A stretch of 64,000 nt of DNA from Cunninghamia lanceolata (Eukaryota > Streptophyta > Pinopsida > Cupressales > Cupressaceae): positions 15,444,501-15,508,500 of the forward strand of contig BSBN01000140.1 in assembly GCA_027924645.1 (NCBI GenBank). Direction: 5' to 3'. The notes beneath the pieces were generated by a model. The model did no database searches. It was given only the letters and a program-made list of their open reading frames with translations, and had not been told where the DNA came from. Both the position numbers and the translations under genes were made by a program. Below are positions 1 through 11,850 of this stretch, one piece after another; within the stretch, counting starts at the first letter, position 1, and each line of letters begins with the position of its first letter.

Positions 1-1345
1 AAGTCACCGTCCCCAGCAAAAATAGATGCAGTTACTGCAGGTCAAGGTGATCAGCATGATGATGGTGGATGCCAAAGATTTGGAGATCAAGTTCCTCCAT
101 GGCTCGAGAAAGAAATAGATAAAGAGTCAGGTTTGGAAATTCAAGAATTTGATGTGTCAACCCTATTTTCAGAGAGCATCATGAAGCTGAAGAGGAAGGC
201 CAAGTTAACCTTGGCTATAAGAAGAGATCCTTCTATGGGCAGAAGGACTACTCAGATAGCACTTCCCATAGTAGAGAAGGAGAAAGGCAAGATTACCTTG
301 GAAAAGTTCTAGATTACTACTGTTGATTTAGGGTTTGCCAATGAAGACTAGGAAAGTCAATAGGGAAAATATATAATTGATTCTTTGACCCAAAGGATAA
401 AGAAGGAAAAAGAGAAAAATAATTAGCATAAAGAGCATATTGCTCAGTTGCATGCCTACATAAAAGGGTTTATTAACCTTGATGATACTTCAAATTTAGA
501 GGTAGTCCCATTGACTGCAATTTCTCAGGAGGAGGTGAACAAGCTGGACCTTATGAAGCATGAATCGGTAATAATGAGAAGGTGGATGTTATACGCACTC
601 AACGGAGCAGAAGAAGTAGTGAAGGCCTCTTTACAGAGGTGGAATTCTCTAAGTATCTCCAGAAGGAAGGTTGATAAGTTGTAAATGGAGGTCGGAAGAA
701 GGTCATTCGAATTAGAGAAAGCCTTGAGTGCTTTGGATGAAATGAAGGGGATTAATTCTCAAGTTCTAATAAATAAACAGGTGCTGAATAGTAATACCAC
801 CATACTGATAGATATTTGGTATAGAGATATCAGATTTGAAAATGATGTATTAAAAAGATGCAACAACAAGTTAAGAGACATCAACATGAAGCTGCATGAC
901 ATGATGTCATTTGAAGTAGAGATCCTGGAGGCTCTAGAGGGGAAGGTAGAAGGAAAGATTGAGAATTAACATGCAGATTTTGCAGTAAAGGCTCTGCATA
1001 GCAATTTCCAGTTGATAGCTAATGACCCTCTTAATCACATGACAGAAGAAGACATAGACAAGATCATGAGGATCAACGTTAGGGTGGAGAATTATAAAGA
1101 AAACATCAGGCAGTAGGAGGAGCAAATTGGAGACTCTTCAAGATAAATATCAGGCCCACAAGCACGTCATTGTCAAAGTAATAACTCAAGATGGCAGAGA
1201 AGTTGAGTGAGTGGTGGGAGCATATGAAAATGTCAGGATAATCATGCAGGCACATATACAAAGTAATGTTCATCAAGATGATGATGATACGGGAAGTGAT
1301 GATCCGGATACACCTGATGATGGGGATGAAGAACCTAAAAATTGA
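1..1345 (+). pseudogene. 3' part of a Tat extra ORF, upstream copy
   Basis: This stretch matches 15009-16352 almost base for base, with a few percent differences by eye and small indels. It encodes the C-terminal part of the extra protein of element T1: an acidic, Pro-rich segment, then a Lys/Glu-rich region and a long helical, coiled-coil-like region (448-969), ending at a TGA at 1343. The frame is broken by several stops, among them TAG at 310 and TAA at 682. It lies directly upstream of the 5' LTR of T1, where unrelated flanking DNA would be expected. I read it as the tail of a second copy joined in tandem. The alternative is that the LTR itself is at least 2.35 kb and contains this coding sequence. 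Confidence 0.7.
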
Positions 1346-1417
1346 AGAATGGATGAAGATGCAATACCAAAGAAGGCATAAGCATCCGCCATTTGGAGAA
1401 AATAAGTAATTCAGACG

Positions 1418-1433
1418 GTTGCCAGCTGGCAAC
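1418..1433. repeat. Perfect 16-bp palindrome next to the LTR start
   Basis: GTTGCCAGCTGGCAAC is a perfect inverted repeat with no spacer. The same 16 bp are intact at 16425-16440 in the right copy although bases around it differ. It lies about 15 bp upstream of the proposed LTR start, where a polypurine tract would normally sit. Confidence 0.8.
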
Positions 1434-1448
1434 CCATGCCACATGAAA

Positions 1449-2352
1449 TGTTGACTAAGTCAAGGACAAATTTTCACTGTAGATCTTAATAGATACATCT
1501 TGATCGAAGATCATGTGTATCTACTCCCTCACCTTGTTCTATAAAAGGTGTAGGGATGCCTTAGTTTGAACATTGGAAACTTAATTGAACTCTGTTTGCT
1601 GAAATATTCAGGGCTTATTTCAAAGTTGTATACATATATGTTCTTGCATACTTAATGAATGAGAAGACTGTTTTGATTACAATCCATCATAAATCTTGAG
1701 TAATCAGTGTATGAATTCTTGATACATTCTTTGGTTTGTTGTGTCCCTTGGAGTGCATATTAGCTTGCATGTGTTGTCTTCATTCCTTTCCTTTGAAGTT
1801 AGCATCGACTGTATCTAGCTGTGGAATGTCCTGGTGAATATATGGTTTGATTTCTTCTCTTCATGACTATATCTGATGTGTATGTAGTTCAATAATTGAA
1901 GGTTCATCATTAGTTGAAGTATTCCTTTCAGTTTCGTTTAATTTCAAAATAATTCACCATCACAATTGCAATAATTGACAATCAGAAGCAAATAGTAATA
2001 AATATGCAGACATCTTGAAGATAATTGAAAATCAGTAGCATATTTGAGTTAAAGCATGTCAAATTGACAAATATCATGCAAAGATTTAAGTATAAATATA
2101 TCATCTGGAGAAATATACTATGAAATAATGTTTCCTTGTAGCATCTTATCAGATCTTGTTGATGAACGTAAGGCCCCCAAAATGGAAAACAACAACGTAC
2201 ATCAACCACTGAGTAACGTCAGTTAATTAAGACCTAATCCACGGAGACTTGGGATCATGAATTCTTTGAATTCATTGTATCTTTCAAGATGAGTAAAGGT
2301 TGATGTGTAACTTTTATTCTATGTTTGTTTATGACTAGCATCATGATCAACA
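1449..2352 (+). repeat. T1 5' LTR
   Basis: About 904 bp, repeated at 16456-17361. It starts TGTTGACTAAG and ends GATCAACA, giving the short terminal inverted repeat TGTTGA/TCAACA, and is followed four bases later by the primer-binding site. A TATA box (TATAAAAGG) lies about 90 bp into the LTR. The 5' edge is less certain than the 3' edge because no clear polypurine tract precedes it. Confidence 0.65.
1539..1548 (+). promoter_or_regulatory. TATA box in T1 5' LTR
   Basis: CTATAAAAGG sits about 90 bp into the LTR and is conserved in the 3' LTR as TATAAAAGG at 16547-16555. It would drive transcription of the element. Confidence 0.6.
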
Positions 2353-2356
2353 TAAA

Positions 2357-2375
2357 TTGGCGCTAGAAGGAGGGC
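2357..2375 (+). other. T1 primer-binding site candidate
   Basis: TTGGCGCTAGAAGGAGGGC lies four bases after the LTR end. The TTGGCGC start is the usual form of plant gypsy primer sites complementary to a tRNA 3' end. I did not identify the tRNA. Confidence 0.6.
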
Positions 2376-2844
2376 CTAACAAAGTGGAAGATCATCACCA
2401 GTAGTTAAGGTGATGATAAAGATCATAAGGTAACACTCAGTGACCGTCAAATTTCTGATTAGATGCAAATATTTGTTGTTCTAAGCTTGTGCATGCTAGT
2501 CTTGTGTGAAGTTTTCCAAGTTAACCCTAAATATTGCAAGTTTTATAGCTGATCATCATGAATTTGCAGAAATAGGCCTTGTCTCGTGTAAATTTGCCCA
2601 AGGATTTGCAGTAGTTAGCTTGAAAAACTTGATATCCTGCCATTTGTGACATAGAATTTTAAATATTACCTCATATATCCTAGTATCTCTGCAAATATTT
2701 CATAAATATCCAGTTAGTAACTGTTCTTCACCATAAATACAACCTTTGCTGGTAAATTTCAGCCAATCTTTACACTTATCCAGCCAATTTGCTTAAATTT
2801 GAGACATCCCCAAATACCAGATCCCGATCTGGTGGAATCTTTGA
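2376..2844 (+). other. T1 5' leader, no gene seen
   Basis: AT-rich untranslated leader between the primer-binding site and gag. Nothing else recognised. Confidence 0.5.
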
Positions 2845-4509
2845 AGAATTACCTATAATTTGTTTAGACCGAGAACTGTTGATATTCATCACTCTCCTGA
2901 TCCTGGTGCATTAGGTGTTTCACCAGAACCTCCTCCTGTAACTCCTATTGGTTTGAGAATACCTTCAGGATTATCTGTGACACCTCCTCAACCTCAGCCT
3001 CAACCCCAGGTCCAGCGTCAGCCCTTCATACCTCAGGGTCAGCCTCCACCGGTGGCAATGTCTTTCTTTGCAGCAGAATCACCGTTGACTTTCTTGGCAT
3101 ATCATGTTTTGCCAAAGAATCTAGACAAAATTTGTCCAAAGTATCATCCATATTAGGATGCGGATGATCATGTCAGAACTTTCAAGGAATCCTGTTGTAG
3201 GGCTAGAATAGAGCACCAGGACGTAGTATGTAGATTATTTCCTTTTTCCTTAGGGGAAGAAGCCTATAATTGGTATATTAGCCTTGGTCAAGGTTCTGTC
3301 AGATCATGGGTTGTTCTAGAGAAAGCTTTCACAGATAGATTCAAAGTTCCAATTGATCCTTCAATGAACTATCATTTATTTGCTACAATCAAAAGATTTG
3401 AGGGAGAGCCTATTGCCAACTTTAATGCTAGGTTCCAAATTTTTTTATCCAAATTAGTTGCCCCTTATATTGTGACTGATGAAGCTGTCAAGAGTATCTA
3501 TTATTCATCTTTGGATCCATTGACTTCCATGTTCATCAGAACAGCACATCCTAAAATCACAACTTTGACAGGAGCTTTCCAAGAAGCTATCAAAGTTAAT
3601 CAGCAGCTAGTACCTGCTCCAACACCAAACATAGCCTTTCCTACACTGCCTGGATACTCTACATATCCTGCACAATATCCTAATGGAGCTATGATACCTC
3701 CAGCGGTCATGCCAACACCACTACAGATATCTCCGCTAAGTATCATGCCTCCTCCTCCTAATGGAAATGGCTAGATGCCATAGTATCCAAGTCAGACACA
3801 AGTACCTCAGGGTGCTGACCAGTCCAACAATAACCATGGATCTTCCTTTTTCAAACTTCAAACTAAAAATGTAGTAGCCAAGGTCCAAGAAGAGAAAAAG
3901 GAAATCAAGGAAATATTAGCCCAGCTAAGGAAACTTACTACTAAGATTATTCACTTGAGAAGCCAAAACTTTTATTCTCAGCCTAATCAGAATAGAGGCT
4001 ATACCAATGACAGACCTAGTTATCCTGACAGAGGGTATAACAACAATAATTATAACAATAATAGTGGAAACAACAATCCTCCTAGGCAGCCTAGAGTATG
4101 GAACTCCAGGCCAAATAATGATTCCTTACCATCACCTTTAGATAATCAGCGTCCTAGTGAAGCTAAACAAACTACTAGAGTTAATCTGGCTAAGGCAGCC
4201 CTCACTAATTGGTGTAGGATACACAATACTAATGCTCATGCAGAGTTAGATTGCCCGCAATTTCAAATTGCTGCAAGTATTTTTCAAACTGAGGTGTCCA
4301 ATACTGCAGGAAATTCACATCATGTAGAAGGAAATGAGCTTGTTCCTTGTGGATATGATTTAGCTTTAGTACTAGAGAGTTATACTGATCATCATTATAC
4401 CCAGACATGTGAAGAATCAGCTATGGTTTTTGAGTCAAATTATGTTTTTCCCTTTGAGGATGACACTGAGCCATCAAATGAACATGAGGAGGTACATGCT
4501 TACCAATAG
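2845..4509 (+). pseudogene. gag: T1 gag, interrupted
   Basis: Structural protein that would form the virus-like particle. The N-terminal part (2860-3153) is Pro/Gln-rich. Next comes a gag capsid-type domain (about 3160-3620) with the typical stretch ending in a Trp-containing helix (EEAYNWYISLG, then SW..LEKAF). The C-terminal part is Asn/Gly/Pro-rich and carries one degenerate zinc knuckle near 4210, spaced C-x2-H-x4-H-x4-C with His in place of the second Cys. TAG stops at 3154, 3772, 3781 and 4507 interrupt it, each where Gln fits the context. I saw no convincing ATG; the frame opens just after a TGA at 2842. It runs on towards the protease in the same frame. Confidence 0.75.
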
Positions 4510-4536
4510 CAGTACCAGGGTAAGCATAACTATAAC

Positions 4537-5376
4537 TTGAGGAATAATGCCAACAGGCCTACCGGTCCACTGACCTCTTCTTTACCTCTAAATAATTTCA
4601 ACACACCTCTTGATCCCAAAGCAAGCAATAACCTAAGATTTCGAAAGGTCAATGCTCAGTATTTAGCATCACCAAGCACAACATCAAAATATGTGAATAT
4701 GCCTCATGAATTTGACAAGTTAGTCACCTATCTGGTAAATGAGATGAAAAAGATCAAAATCAGCCTATCCTTGTCAGAGTTGCTGAAAACTCCAGCCATT
4801 AAGAAAGCATTCATGAAATCACTAGATGATCCTGCTCCTAAAGAGGATAGCCATACCTCAGGTCAGTCTGGAGGTAAGGATCATGATGTCAGAGATAATA
4901 ATGTTAAACATAAAGTCCCAACTACTGTTCAAGCTGCAGAGACTTCTCACATGACCTTGTGTAGAGATAAGAGTGAATTACCTCCATTTCTCCTTACCAT
5001 ACGAATGTTCGGTAAGAATTTGCATAATTGTTTGGTAGATTCAGAAGCATCCACCAATGTCATGCCTTTATCCATATACAATGCTTTAGGCCTGCATCCT
5101 GCTAAATCTCTGAAGAAGGTAACCCAACTTGACAAAATAGAGGTGAATGTAATAGGAGAATTAACTCACATCCACATGCAGCTGGCATCTGACCCCAAAA
5201 TCCAATACTATATTGATATTCAGGTAGTTGACATACCTGATACATATGGGATGCTACTTAGCAGAGATTGGTCTAAAACCCTGAATGGATATATGTCCAC
5301 CGACTTCAGTCATATGTGGCTACCTTGGAAGGGGATACCAAACCAGATAAGAGTAGATGCTATTCACCAAGAATGA
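4537..5376 (+). pseudogene. T1 aspartic protease region
   Basis: Retroviral-type aspartic protease, which would cut the Gag-Pol polyprotein. The catalytic loop is at about 5035-5065 and reads L-V-D-S-E-A-S-T-N-V. The family pattern is D-[ST]-G-A, so the loop Gly is replaced by Glu (GGA to GAA), which should inactivate it. The downstream part (IGELTHIHMQL, then a GMLLSRDW segment) fits the second half of the fold. The frame stops at a TGA at 5374, and the reading continues in another frame from about 5316, so a small indel lies between 5316 and 5376. Confidence 0.75.
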
Positions 5377-6748
5377 AACACATGATCACCGAGTACAACA
5401 AAACAAATGAGATCGTGTATGTGAATGTTGAACCTAGAGTTTACTCCATTAGACCTCAAACTATCAAGATAGAGGAAGTCCTGATGTATGATTTTCATGA
5501 TGATCATGATCTTGATGGTCATCCTCAGGACGATAACGCTGCAGGTTTTTGATTTGATCATGATCATGGAAATAAAATAGAAATAGATCATTTCAAGAGT
5601 TTTGAAATATACTTATCCAAACAAGTAAAACGTTGTCAATTATTAGATGTACCTGTTCATGATATTTTGATTGATAGATTACACGATGAAGCACATTCTA
5701 AGAAAACTTGTGAAGCCTGCATTGACATGATGGAGCTTAAGCAAACATGTAGGGAAGCGTCATCATCATCAGAGGTAAGTTCCACACATAGTGATGATGA
5801 TCATACTGATTTTTGTTTATCTGCCACAGGAACAGGAGAAGATATGAGTCAGGAGGAGGATTTTATCCAGATGACAGAAGAAATTCTGGTTTGCACGGAA
5901 AATAAGAGTAAAGAAAATAATAAGATCACTCTAGGGAGTGATTGTTTGATGGAGTCAGATTATGAGTTATCTAATGATGATAGAGGTAGTAACTTGACCA
6001 GATTTGAGGAGTTTTTATCAGAAGAAATTAAAAAGGTGATAGAACAAGAGCGACCTCCACAAGAGGCACTGACTGAAGGATGGTGCAGGTTGCATGAAGC
6101 ACCTCACTCAGAGACTACTTGTTCACTGTGTTTACATATTTTAAAGAGACATTTAGTGCCTAATCCAAAAGATCATCCTCTTGATGATGAAAAGAAGGAA
6201 GAGACCTTAGCTTCACAGAAGAAAGGAAAGAAGAAATCTAAGAAAGCTAAAATATCTAAGTTAAAATGGATATCAAGTGGTGTAGCTGCTAGAGCTGCAA
6301 AGAAGAAAGAAGGCTCAAGTAAGCCTCCTGCTGAAGATAAACTGTGGATCCTTAGATTTGATGGATCCAAGTCAAAACAAGGTGCTGGAGAGGGCATTGA
6401 TCTCATTGATCCATCAGGAAAGTCCTACCTAGTAGCCTACAGACTACAATTTCCCTGTACTAACAATGTAATAGAGTATGAGGCTCTAGTACATGGGATA
6501 TTGTTTGCCCTTAAGAAGAAAGTAAAAATTCTGCATGTCTATGGAGACTTAGAACTAGTAGTGAGACAAGTGAGAGGAATTTACTCTTGTAATTATAAAA
6601 AAAATATCTAACTATAGACATAGGGTGTGGGACTTGATTGAAGATTTTGATGCATTTAATATCACCCACATACCCAGAGAACAGAACCATAGGGCAGATG
6701 CTTTAGCCCAGGCTGCTAGTATTTTAGAGCCACTGTCTATTTCTAGTT
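5316..6748 (+). pseudogene. T1 linker and archaeal-like RNase H before RT
   Basis: The linker (5316 to about 6330) is acidic and then Lys-rich, with a second degenerate knuckle-like motif near 6083 (WCRLHEAPHSETTC) and a TGA at 5550. An RNase H fold of the archaeal-like type used by Tat elements follows. Acidic residues are visible in the expected order: Asp in RFDGS (6360-6362), Glu in IEYEAL, Asp in YGDLEL and Asp in HRADALAQAA (after 6670). A one-base slip in an A-run at about 6598-6605 separates the last part. It would degrade the RNA strand of the RNA:DNA hybrid. In most Tat elements I know of, aRH lies after RT-RH and before integrase; here it comes first. Confidence 0.7.
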
Positions 6749-8640
6749 TGAAGAGGTTTTCAGTAGAACTGGTATCTGTGCCTTTAGTACCTGATAATGT
6801 TACTAATCTCCAAGTGTTTGATGATGATCAGCATATCCTAGACTTCATCTCCAATAGGGATGTATTTGATGCTCAGATCATAGATGAGAATAATACAGAA
6901 GATCATGTATGGGAAGAGGAAGAAATTTTAGAATTGCCCAGTAATAAGATTCCAAAGGGAATGATTGAATTAGAAAGAGCCTTTGATCTGGATGACATGC
7001 TGAAGCAGAAAGATCTTCCAAAAATAGATGGAGGAGAATATTCACAAGTGAATATTGGACAAAATGATGATAAAAGGAATGTTTTGATAGGGAAAGTTTG
7101 CACAGAAGAAGAGTTTGAAGGAATAACTCGGGCACTCAAAGATTACATCCATGTCATTGCATGGACTTATGATGAGTTGAAAACATATGACACATTAGTC
7201 ATAACTCACACCATACCCCTCAAGCCGGATGCCAAGCCTTTCAGACAAAAGCAGAGGCCTATCAATGCTTTGCTGGAACCCATAATTTTTTAGGAAGTCA
7301 AGAAACTGTTAAATGCCAGGATTATATTTCCTGTGAGACACTCCACCTGGGTGGCTAATCTAGTGCCAGTAAGGAAGAAAAATGGTGACATCGGGCTATG
7401 TGTGGACTTCAGGAACCTGAATAGAGCTTCAGAGAAAGATAATTATCCTTTACCCTCTCTGGATGAAGTTTTGCAGATTGTAAATGGAGCAAAAATGATG
7501 TCATTTTTGGATGGTTTTTCTGGTTATAATCAGGTAATGGTTGACAAAATTGACAGACTGAAAACTACCTTCACCACAAAGTGGGGGATATTTGCTTATA
7601 GACGCATGCTGTTTGGGCTACTAAATGCTAGGGCAACATTCCAGCGCGCAATGGACATAGCCTTCAGAGGCTTAATAGGAAAATGCATAGTCATATACAT
7701 GGATGACTTAACAATATTCTCTAAAGATAGAGGAAACTATGTAGAAGATCTCAGAAGGGTACTGAAAAAGTGTGAATAGTATGGCATATCCTTGAATCCC
7801 AAGAAATGTATATTTGGGGTAACAACCAGAAAATTACTGGGTCACCTGATAACTAAAAATGGGATTATCATTGATCCTAACAGGGTAGAGTCTATTATGA
7901 AAATACAGCTTCCTGGAAGCAAGAAAGAGCTCAAATCTTACTTTGGTAAGATAAATTTTGTCAAGAAGTTCATCACTGGCTTTGCTGAAATAGTTAGACC
8001 TTTAAATGCTATGTTGAAAAAGGATGCAAAGATTGAGTGGACACCAGAGGCTAGAGTAGCTTTTGAAGGCATAAAGAAAGCTATATCTGAAGCTCCAATG
8101 CTAATTAGTCTAGACTACACCAAGGACTTCTATATTTACTCATTTGCTTCAGAGCATACCTCTGCAGCAGTGTTGACACAAAGAAATGAAGAAAAAGAAG
8201 AAAAGCCTATAGCATTCATGAGCTGCCCATTCAGAGATGCAGAACTTAGGTACATGGATGTAGAAAGGCAAGCCCTTGCTTTGGTTAGATCAGTAAAGAA
8301 ATTTAGGCACTATATCTTGAGGAGCAAGGTGATTGATGTGGTACCTGATGCAGTAGTGAAGATGTTATTGATGCAGAGTGAGCCAAGTGAGAAGAGGGCT
8401 AAGTGGATCACTGTCCTACAGGAATATGACATGGATATCACACCCATGAAATTAGTAAGAGGACAGGATTTAAGCCAGATGATATCAGAGATTGACCCAA
8501 ATATCACAAGTCAGCAGTATGTTATTAATCAGAAGGACAATGGAGAATGGTACTCAGACATTAGGCATATCCTGATTACTGGAAGATGTCCTCCCATACT
8601 ACAGGCTTCACAAAGGAGAGCCTTAAAAATAAGATCCTAG
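6749..8640 (+). pseudogene. T1 reverse transcriptase and degenerate RNase H
   Basis: An acidic linker leads into RT at about 7190 (ITHTIPLKPDAKPFRQKQRP). RT motifs follow: VDFRNLNRAS, then SFLDGFSGYNQ, then the polymerase site Y-M-D-D at 7696-7707 in VIYMDDLTIFSK. The thumb/connection contains LNPKKCIFGVTTRKLLGH. The region at about 8110-8500 corresponds to the ordinary gypsy RNase H, but the usual catalytic Asp is not evident (IYSFASEHTSAAVL), as expected when aRH takes over. TAG stops at 7291, 7777 and 8638 split the frame. The element would need RT to copy its RNA into DNA. Confidence 0.85.
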
Positions 8641-9780
8641 AAGTACATGATGAAAGCAGGGGTACTTTTCAAGAAAAATTATGAAGGAATATACTTAAGA
8701 TGCCTATAAAGGCAAGAAGTAGACAAGGTGTTGTTAGAATTACATGACAATTTTGGAATAGCACATGGATCATCCTTAGCCACAACTCATGCTATTCTAA
8801 GGGCAGGATATTACTGGCCTACAATTTTTAAAGACACTGCTGAACATATTAAATGCTGCCGATAGAGAGAGATATGCTGCTCAACCCTTGCAGCCAGTGA
8901 TGGAGATGTGCCCATTTGCACAATGGGGCATGGATTTCATAGGACCAATCAATCCTCCATTATCATCTGGTCACAGGTACGTTTTAACGATTACTAATTA
9001 CTGTACCAGGTGGACTGAAGCTATTAGCACCAAAACCTACAATGTTGAGGATGTCATCAAATTTCTGGAAAGTAATATAGTCACCAGGTATGGGGTTCCC
9101 TATGCTCTAGTGAGTGATAATGGCTCTACTTTTTCTTCAACTAAATTGTTAAGTTGGGCTTTTGATTATGGGATCATACTAAAGTTCTCATCCAATTATT
9201 ATCCTCAAGGGAATGAATTGGCAAAATCGACTAATAAAAATTTGCTGAATGTCATAAAGAAGTTAATAGAAAAGAACCCTAGGGAGTGGAATATCCTACT
9301 GAAATATGACTTGTGGGTAGATAGAACTAGAATGAAGGCTGCACTACGAAATACACCTTTTCATTTAGTGTGTGGGGTGGATCCCATCCTCCCCGTTAAC
9401 CTGAAGATTCCTACCCTGCAGTTTGCCCAAGAGTACCTAGGCATAGACAATAACCAAGAAGTCAGGTTGCTTCAGCTGATGCACCTGAAAGAGAAAAGAA
9501 GTCAGGCAATTGATCAATTTGCCAAACATCAGGCTGTTGTCAAATGCTAGTTTGACAAGAGAGCCAAAGTTAAATCTTTCAGGATATCTGATTTAGTCCT
9601 GATGTGGGACAAAGCCCATGAGAGGAAAGGAGACCATGGTAAGTTTGATAAATTATGGATAGGTCCCTTCTAAATTTCTAAAATATTAGGAAACATCACT
9701 TTTAGGCTTAAACACTTGATAGGTGAGGATGTTCCATTACCAGTTAATGGACAGTTCCTCAAACATTATTTCCAAGCCTA
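8641..9780 (+). pseudogene. T1 integrase
   Basis: Integrase would insert the cDNA into the genome. An HHCC-type zinc region spans about 8720-8865 (HDNFGIAH, then GYYWPTIF, ending in a damaged CxxC part). The catalytic core has Asp in WGMDFIGP (8933-8935) and Asp in VSDNGS (9116-9118). The expected Glu, in the position of the usual A-E-[SA]-T-N, is Lys at 9224-9226 (GAA to AAA), so the DDE triad is broken. A C-terminal GPF/GPY-like module follows (9650-9680). Frameshifts lie near 8866-8888, and there is a TAG at 9548 and a TAA at 9671. The pol reading ends with a stop near 9780. Confidence 0.8.
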
Positions 9781-10276
9781 AGTAGCTTCATGTCAGCCAT
9801 GTGTATCATAGTGTATATTTGTATAGTTGTTTGTACAGTGTTGTTTTGTTTTTGTTTTTTCTTTGTTTGCTTGTTGAGTTTTGTTTTGGTTAGTCAAGAT
9901 GCTGCAGCTCATCACCCCAAGAAAATAACTAAATCGTTAGGATTCAAGTGATGAGAACACATTCATATATAGGTTATGACTCATTTTGAGAAGTACTTAT
10001 GATCAGGTCTGTGATGTCTTTTCATCAGGGTGCCTTTTCTTAACCAAAGTGATTTTTTTCACAATGACTCACCTAATAGCCTTGGGTCTGTTGAACACAC
10101 AAGTATAGGTGTTAAGTAAAAAATCTAAAGGGACTCCCTTGCTAGGAATGCAATCTCCAACCTAAAACAGCAAGTGACCATACCTTGCACACTGAGCTTA
10201 CATGATGACATCAGATATATAAAGTATAAATGTTAAAAAATCCAAAAATATAATAAAATTATGTCATCTAAGTAAC

Positions 10277-10385
10277 TCTACCGGGGATATAGACACCTGC
10301 TGGTAGTGGGGCTCTACTTAGGGGGATTGTATAGATAACCTTGTCGGGGCTATGGACGCTTGCTGGCAGTAAGGCTCTATCCAGG
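10277..10385 (+). repeat. Two imperfect 47-bp tandem blocks in T1
   Basis: 10277-10323 and 10338-10385 both follow the pattern CGGGG-TAT-GAC-C-TGCTGG-AGT-GGCTCTA--AGG. They are about 80% alike by eye and separated by 14 bp. Confidence 0.7.
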
Positions 10386-11009
10386 TTGGCTATGAGGGAT
10401 GCTCCCAAACTATGTAGCTTAACACCAGTTACTCATGTTTTCAACTTGCTTTCAAGATGAGGATAATTAATCATTTGCACACTAATGATCTTTTGTTAGC
10501 ATTGTTATCATGAGGGCATTTTATCATTCAGAAAGATTATGATGCTTATGCTTCAAGAGGGTTAGAATGCTATGTTAGAATGTGTTCACATCACTTGAAT
10601 CATTAGAATTTTAGTGTTTTCTTTGGTGGCAAGTTGTTGTGTGGTTGCACAACAAGCCCCATTTTGACCTGACAAAATAAGGACCCAACCTTTTTGCTTG
10701 GCTTGGCTTGTGCTTTTTTTGCTTGCTGGCAGTCTGGTAAAAGTAAGTCATGCAGATGATCCTACAAAAGGGGACTGGGTAAGTCATCATGATGAGGTCA
10801 GTTTTCTCAAATTTCATATTTCATGTCAATAACCCCATGGTTGGATAGAGTACAAAATTTCATGTAGGTTTGCCTTTTGGATCACCCGAATATTCCTCAA
10901 GGAATGAGAGTTATGGTGAGTCAAAGTTCTAGTCAAACCTAATATTCCGAGGGGGGCTCATATTTCTTAACATCAGTCATCTTATGAAAGATCACCTTGT
11001 TCCAATTTT

Positions 11010-11435
11010 ATCACCTGATAAATCATTTATCCTGAGATTTCGATGTCAAATTTAGGTGATAGAAGCATTTACCCATCGAACAACGTCATATATTTTGTGG
11101 GGGTCATATTCGCAATATCACCTGATACTCAGAATATCACCCGATATTTTGAAGAGCACCCCGGCACAAAATATCACCCTAAAGCCAATATCATGATGAC
11201 ATCATATAATCTTGATAAACAAGAAAATCACCCTGAGGACGACATCATCATCCTTTTTACCTCGTGGAGGTATATTTCCAATAGCGACCCTTTCTACATA
11301 ACATGGGGATGACGTCATAGTGCAACAACGATAAACTAAGTCATTATCCTGATGACGTCATCCTGATATTTCTTAATATCACCTGACATTTTAAACATGA
11401 CCTGATATTCAGAATATCCCCTGATCTTTTGAGGA
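11010..11435. repeat. CACCTGATA word cluster with TGACGTCA sites
   Basis: Variants of ATATCACCTGATA/ATATCACCCGATAT recur at least seven times within about 420 bp, mixed with GATGACGTCAT palindromes carrying the ACGT core bound by plant bZIP factors. This could be a regulatory block for the downstream ORF. Confidence 0.5.
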
Positions 11436-11850
11436 TCACCCCACTCCTCTTGTCATGCAACATTAAATGCCATAAATGCAGTAGGTGGATTCCTGCCGAT
11501 TGCGAACGCGATCCAGACACTTGGCAGCATCCATGAATTAATGACAGGAGATCATTGGTTAAGATTGAATAAACCCTGTGTTGCCCTAAAATTTCCCTAA
11601 TAAGGGGGATAAAATGAATTTACACCGTCATTTTTACACTTACCTTGCGATAAAACTAGTTTTTACAGAGCACAAAGCTTTCAAACCTGATACGACCTAA
11701 CTGCAGACACACACGACTTGTAGTAGAATAGGACACGTCTTTATCACTGGTAGCTGAATCTCCTTCATATAATTATTAGTGTAATCAAGGAGTAAAATGC
11801 TATCAAGTAAGTAATTAAAACCCTCCTCCTGTCATTTTCTACATATCCAG

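Larger units (their letters stand above)
1..2352 (+). repeat. Long direct repeat, left copy
   Basis: Left copy of a roughly 2.35 kb direct repeat whose right copy is 15009-17361. It covers the end of the extra ORF, a short AT-rich stretch and the LTR. The window starts inside it, so the true left end is not visible. The right end falls just before the primer-binding site at about 2357. Confidence 0.85.
9781..11850 (+). other. T1 spacer between pol and extra ORF
   Basis: About 2 kb without a convincing gene. It holds a T/G-rich run just after pol, a pair of related 47-bp blocks at 10277-10385, a cluster of CACCTGATA-like words at 11010-11435, and two TGACGTCA palindromes (about 11309 and 11353). 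A possible TATA-like GGATAAAATG lies near 11608. It may hold the promoter and 5' leader of the extra ORF. Confidence 0.5.

Noticed and set aside
1106..1444. 112-codon minus-strand frame, also seen at 16185-16439
   Set aside because: It is the reverse of the extra ORF and LTR edge of T1; conserved only because the DNA is repeated.
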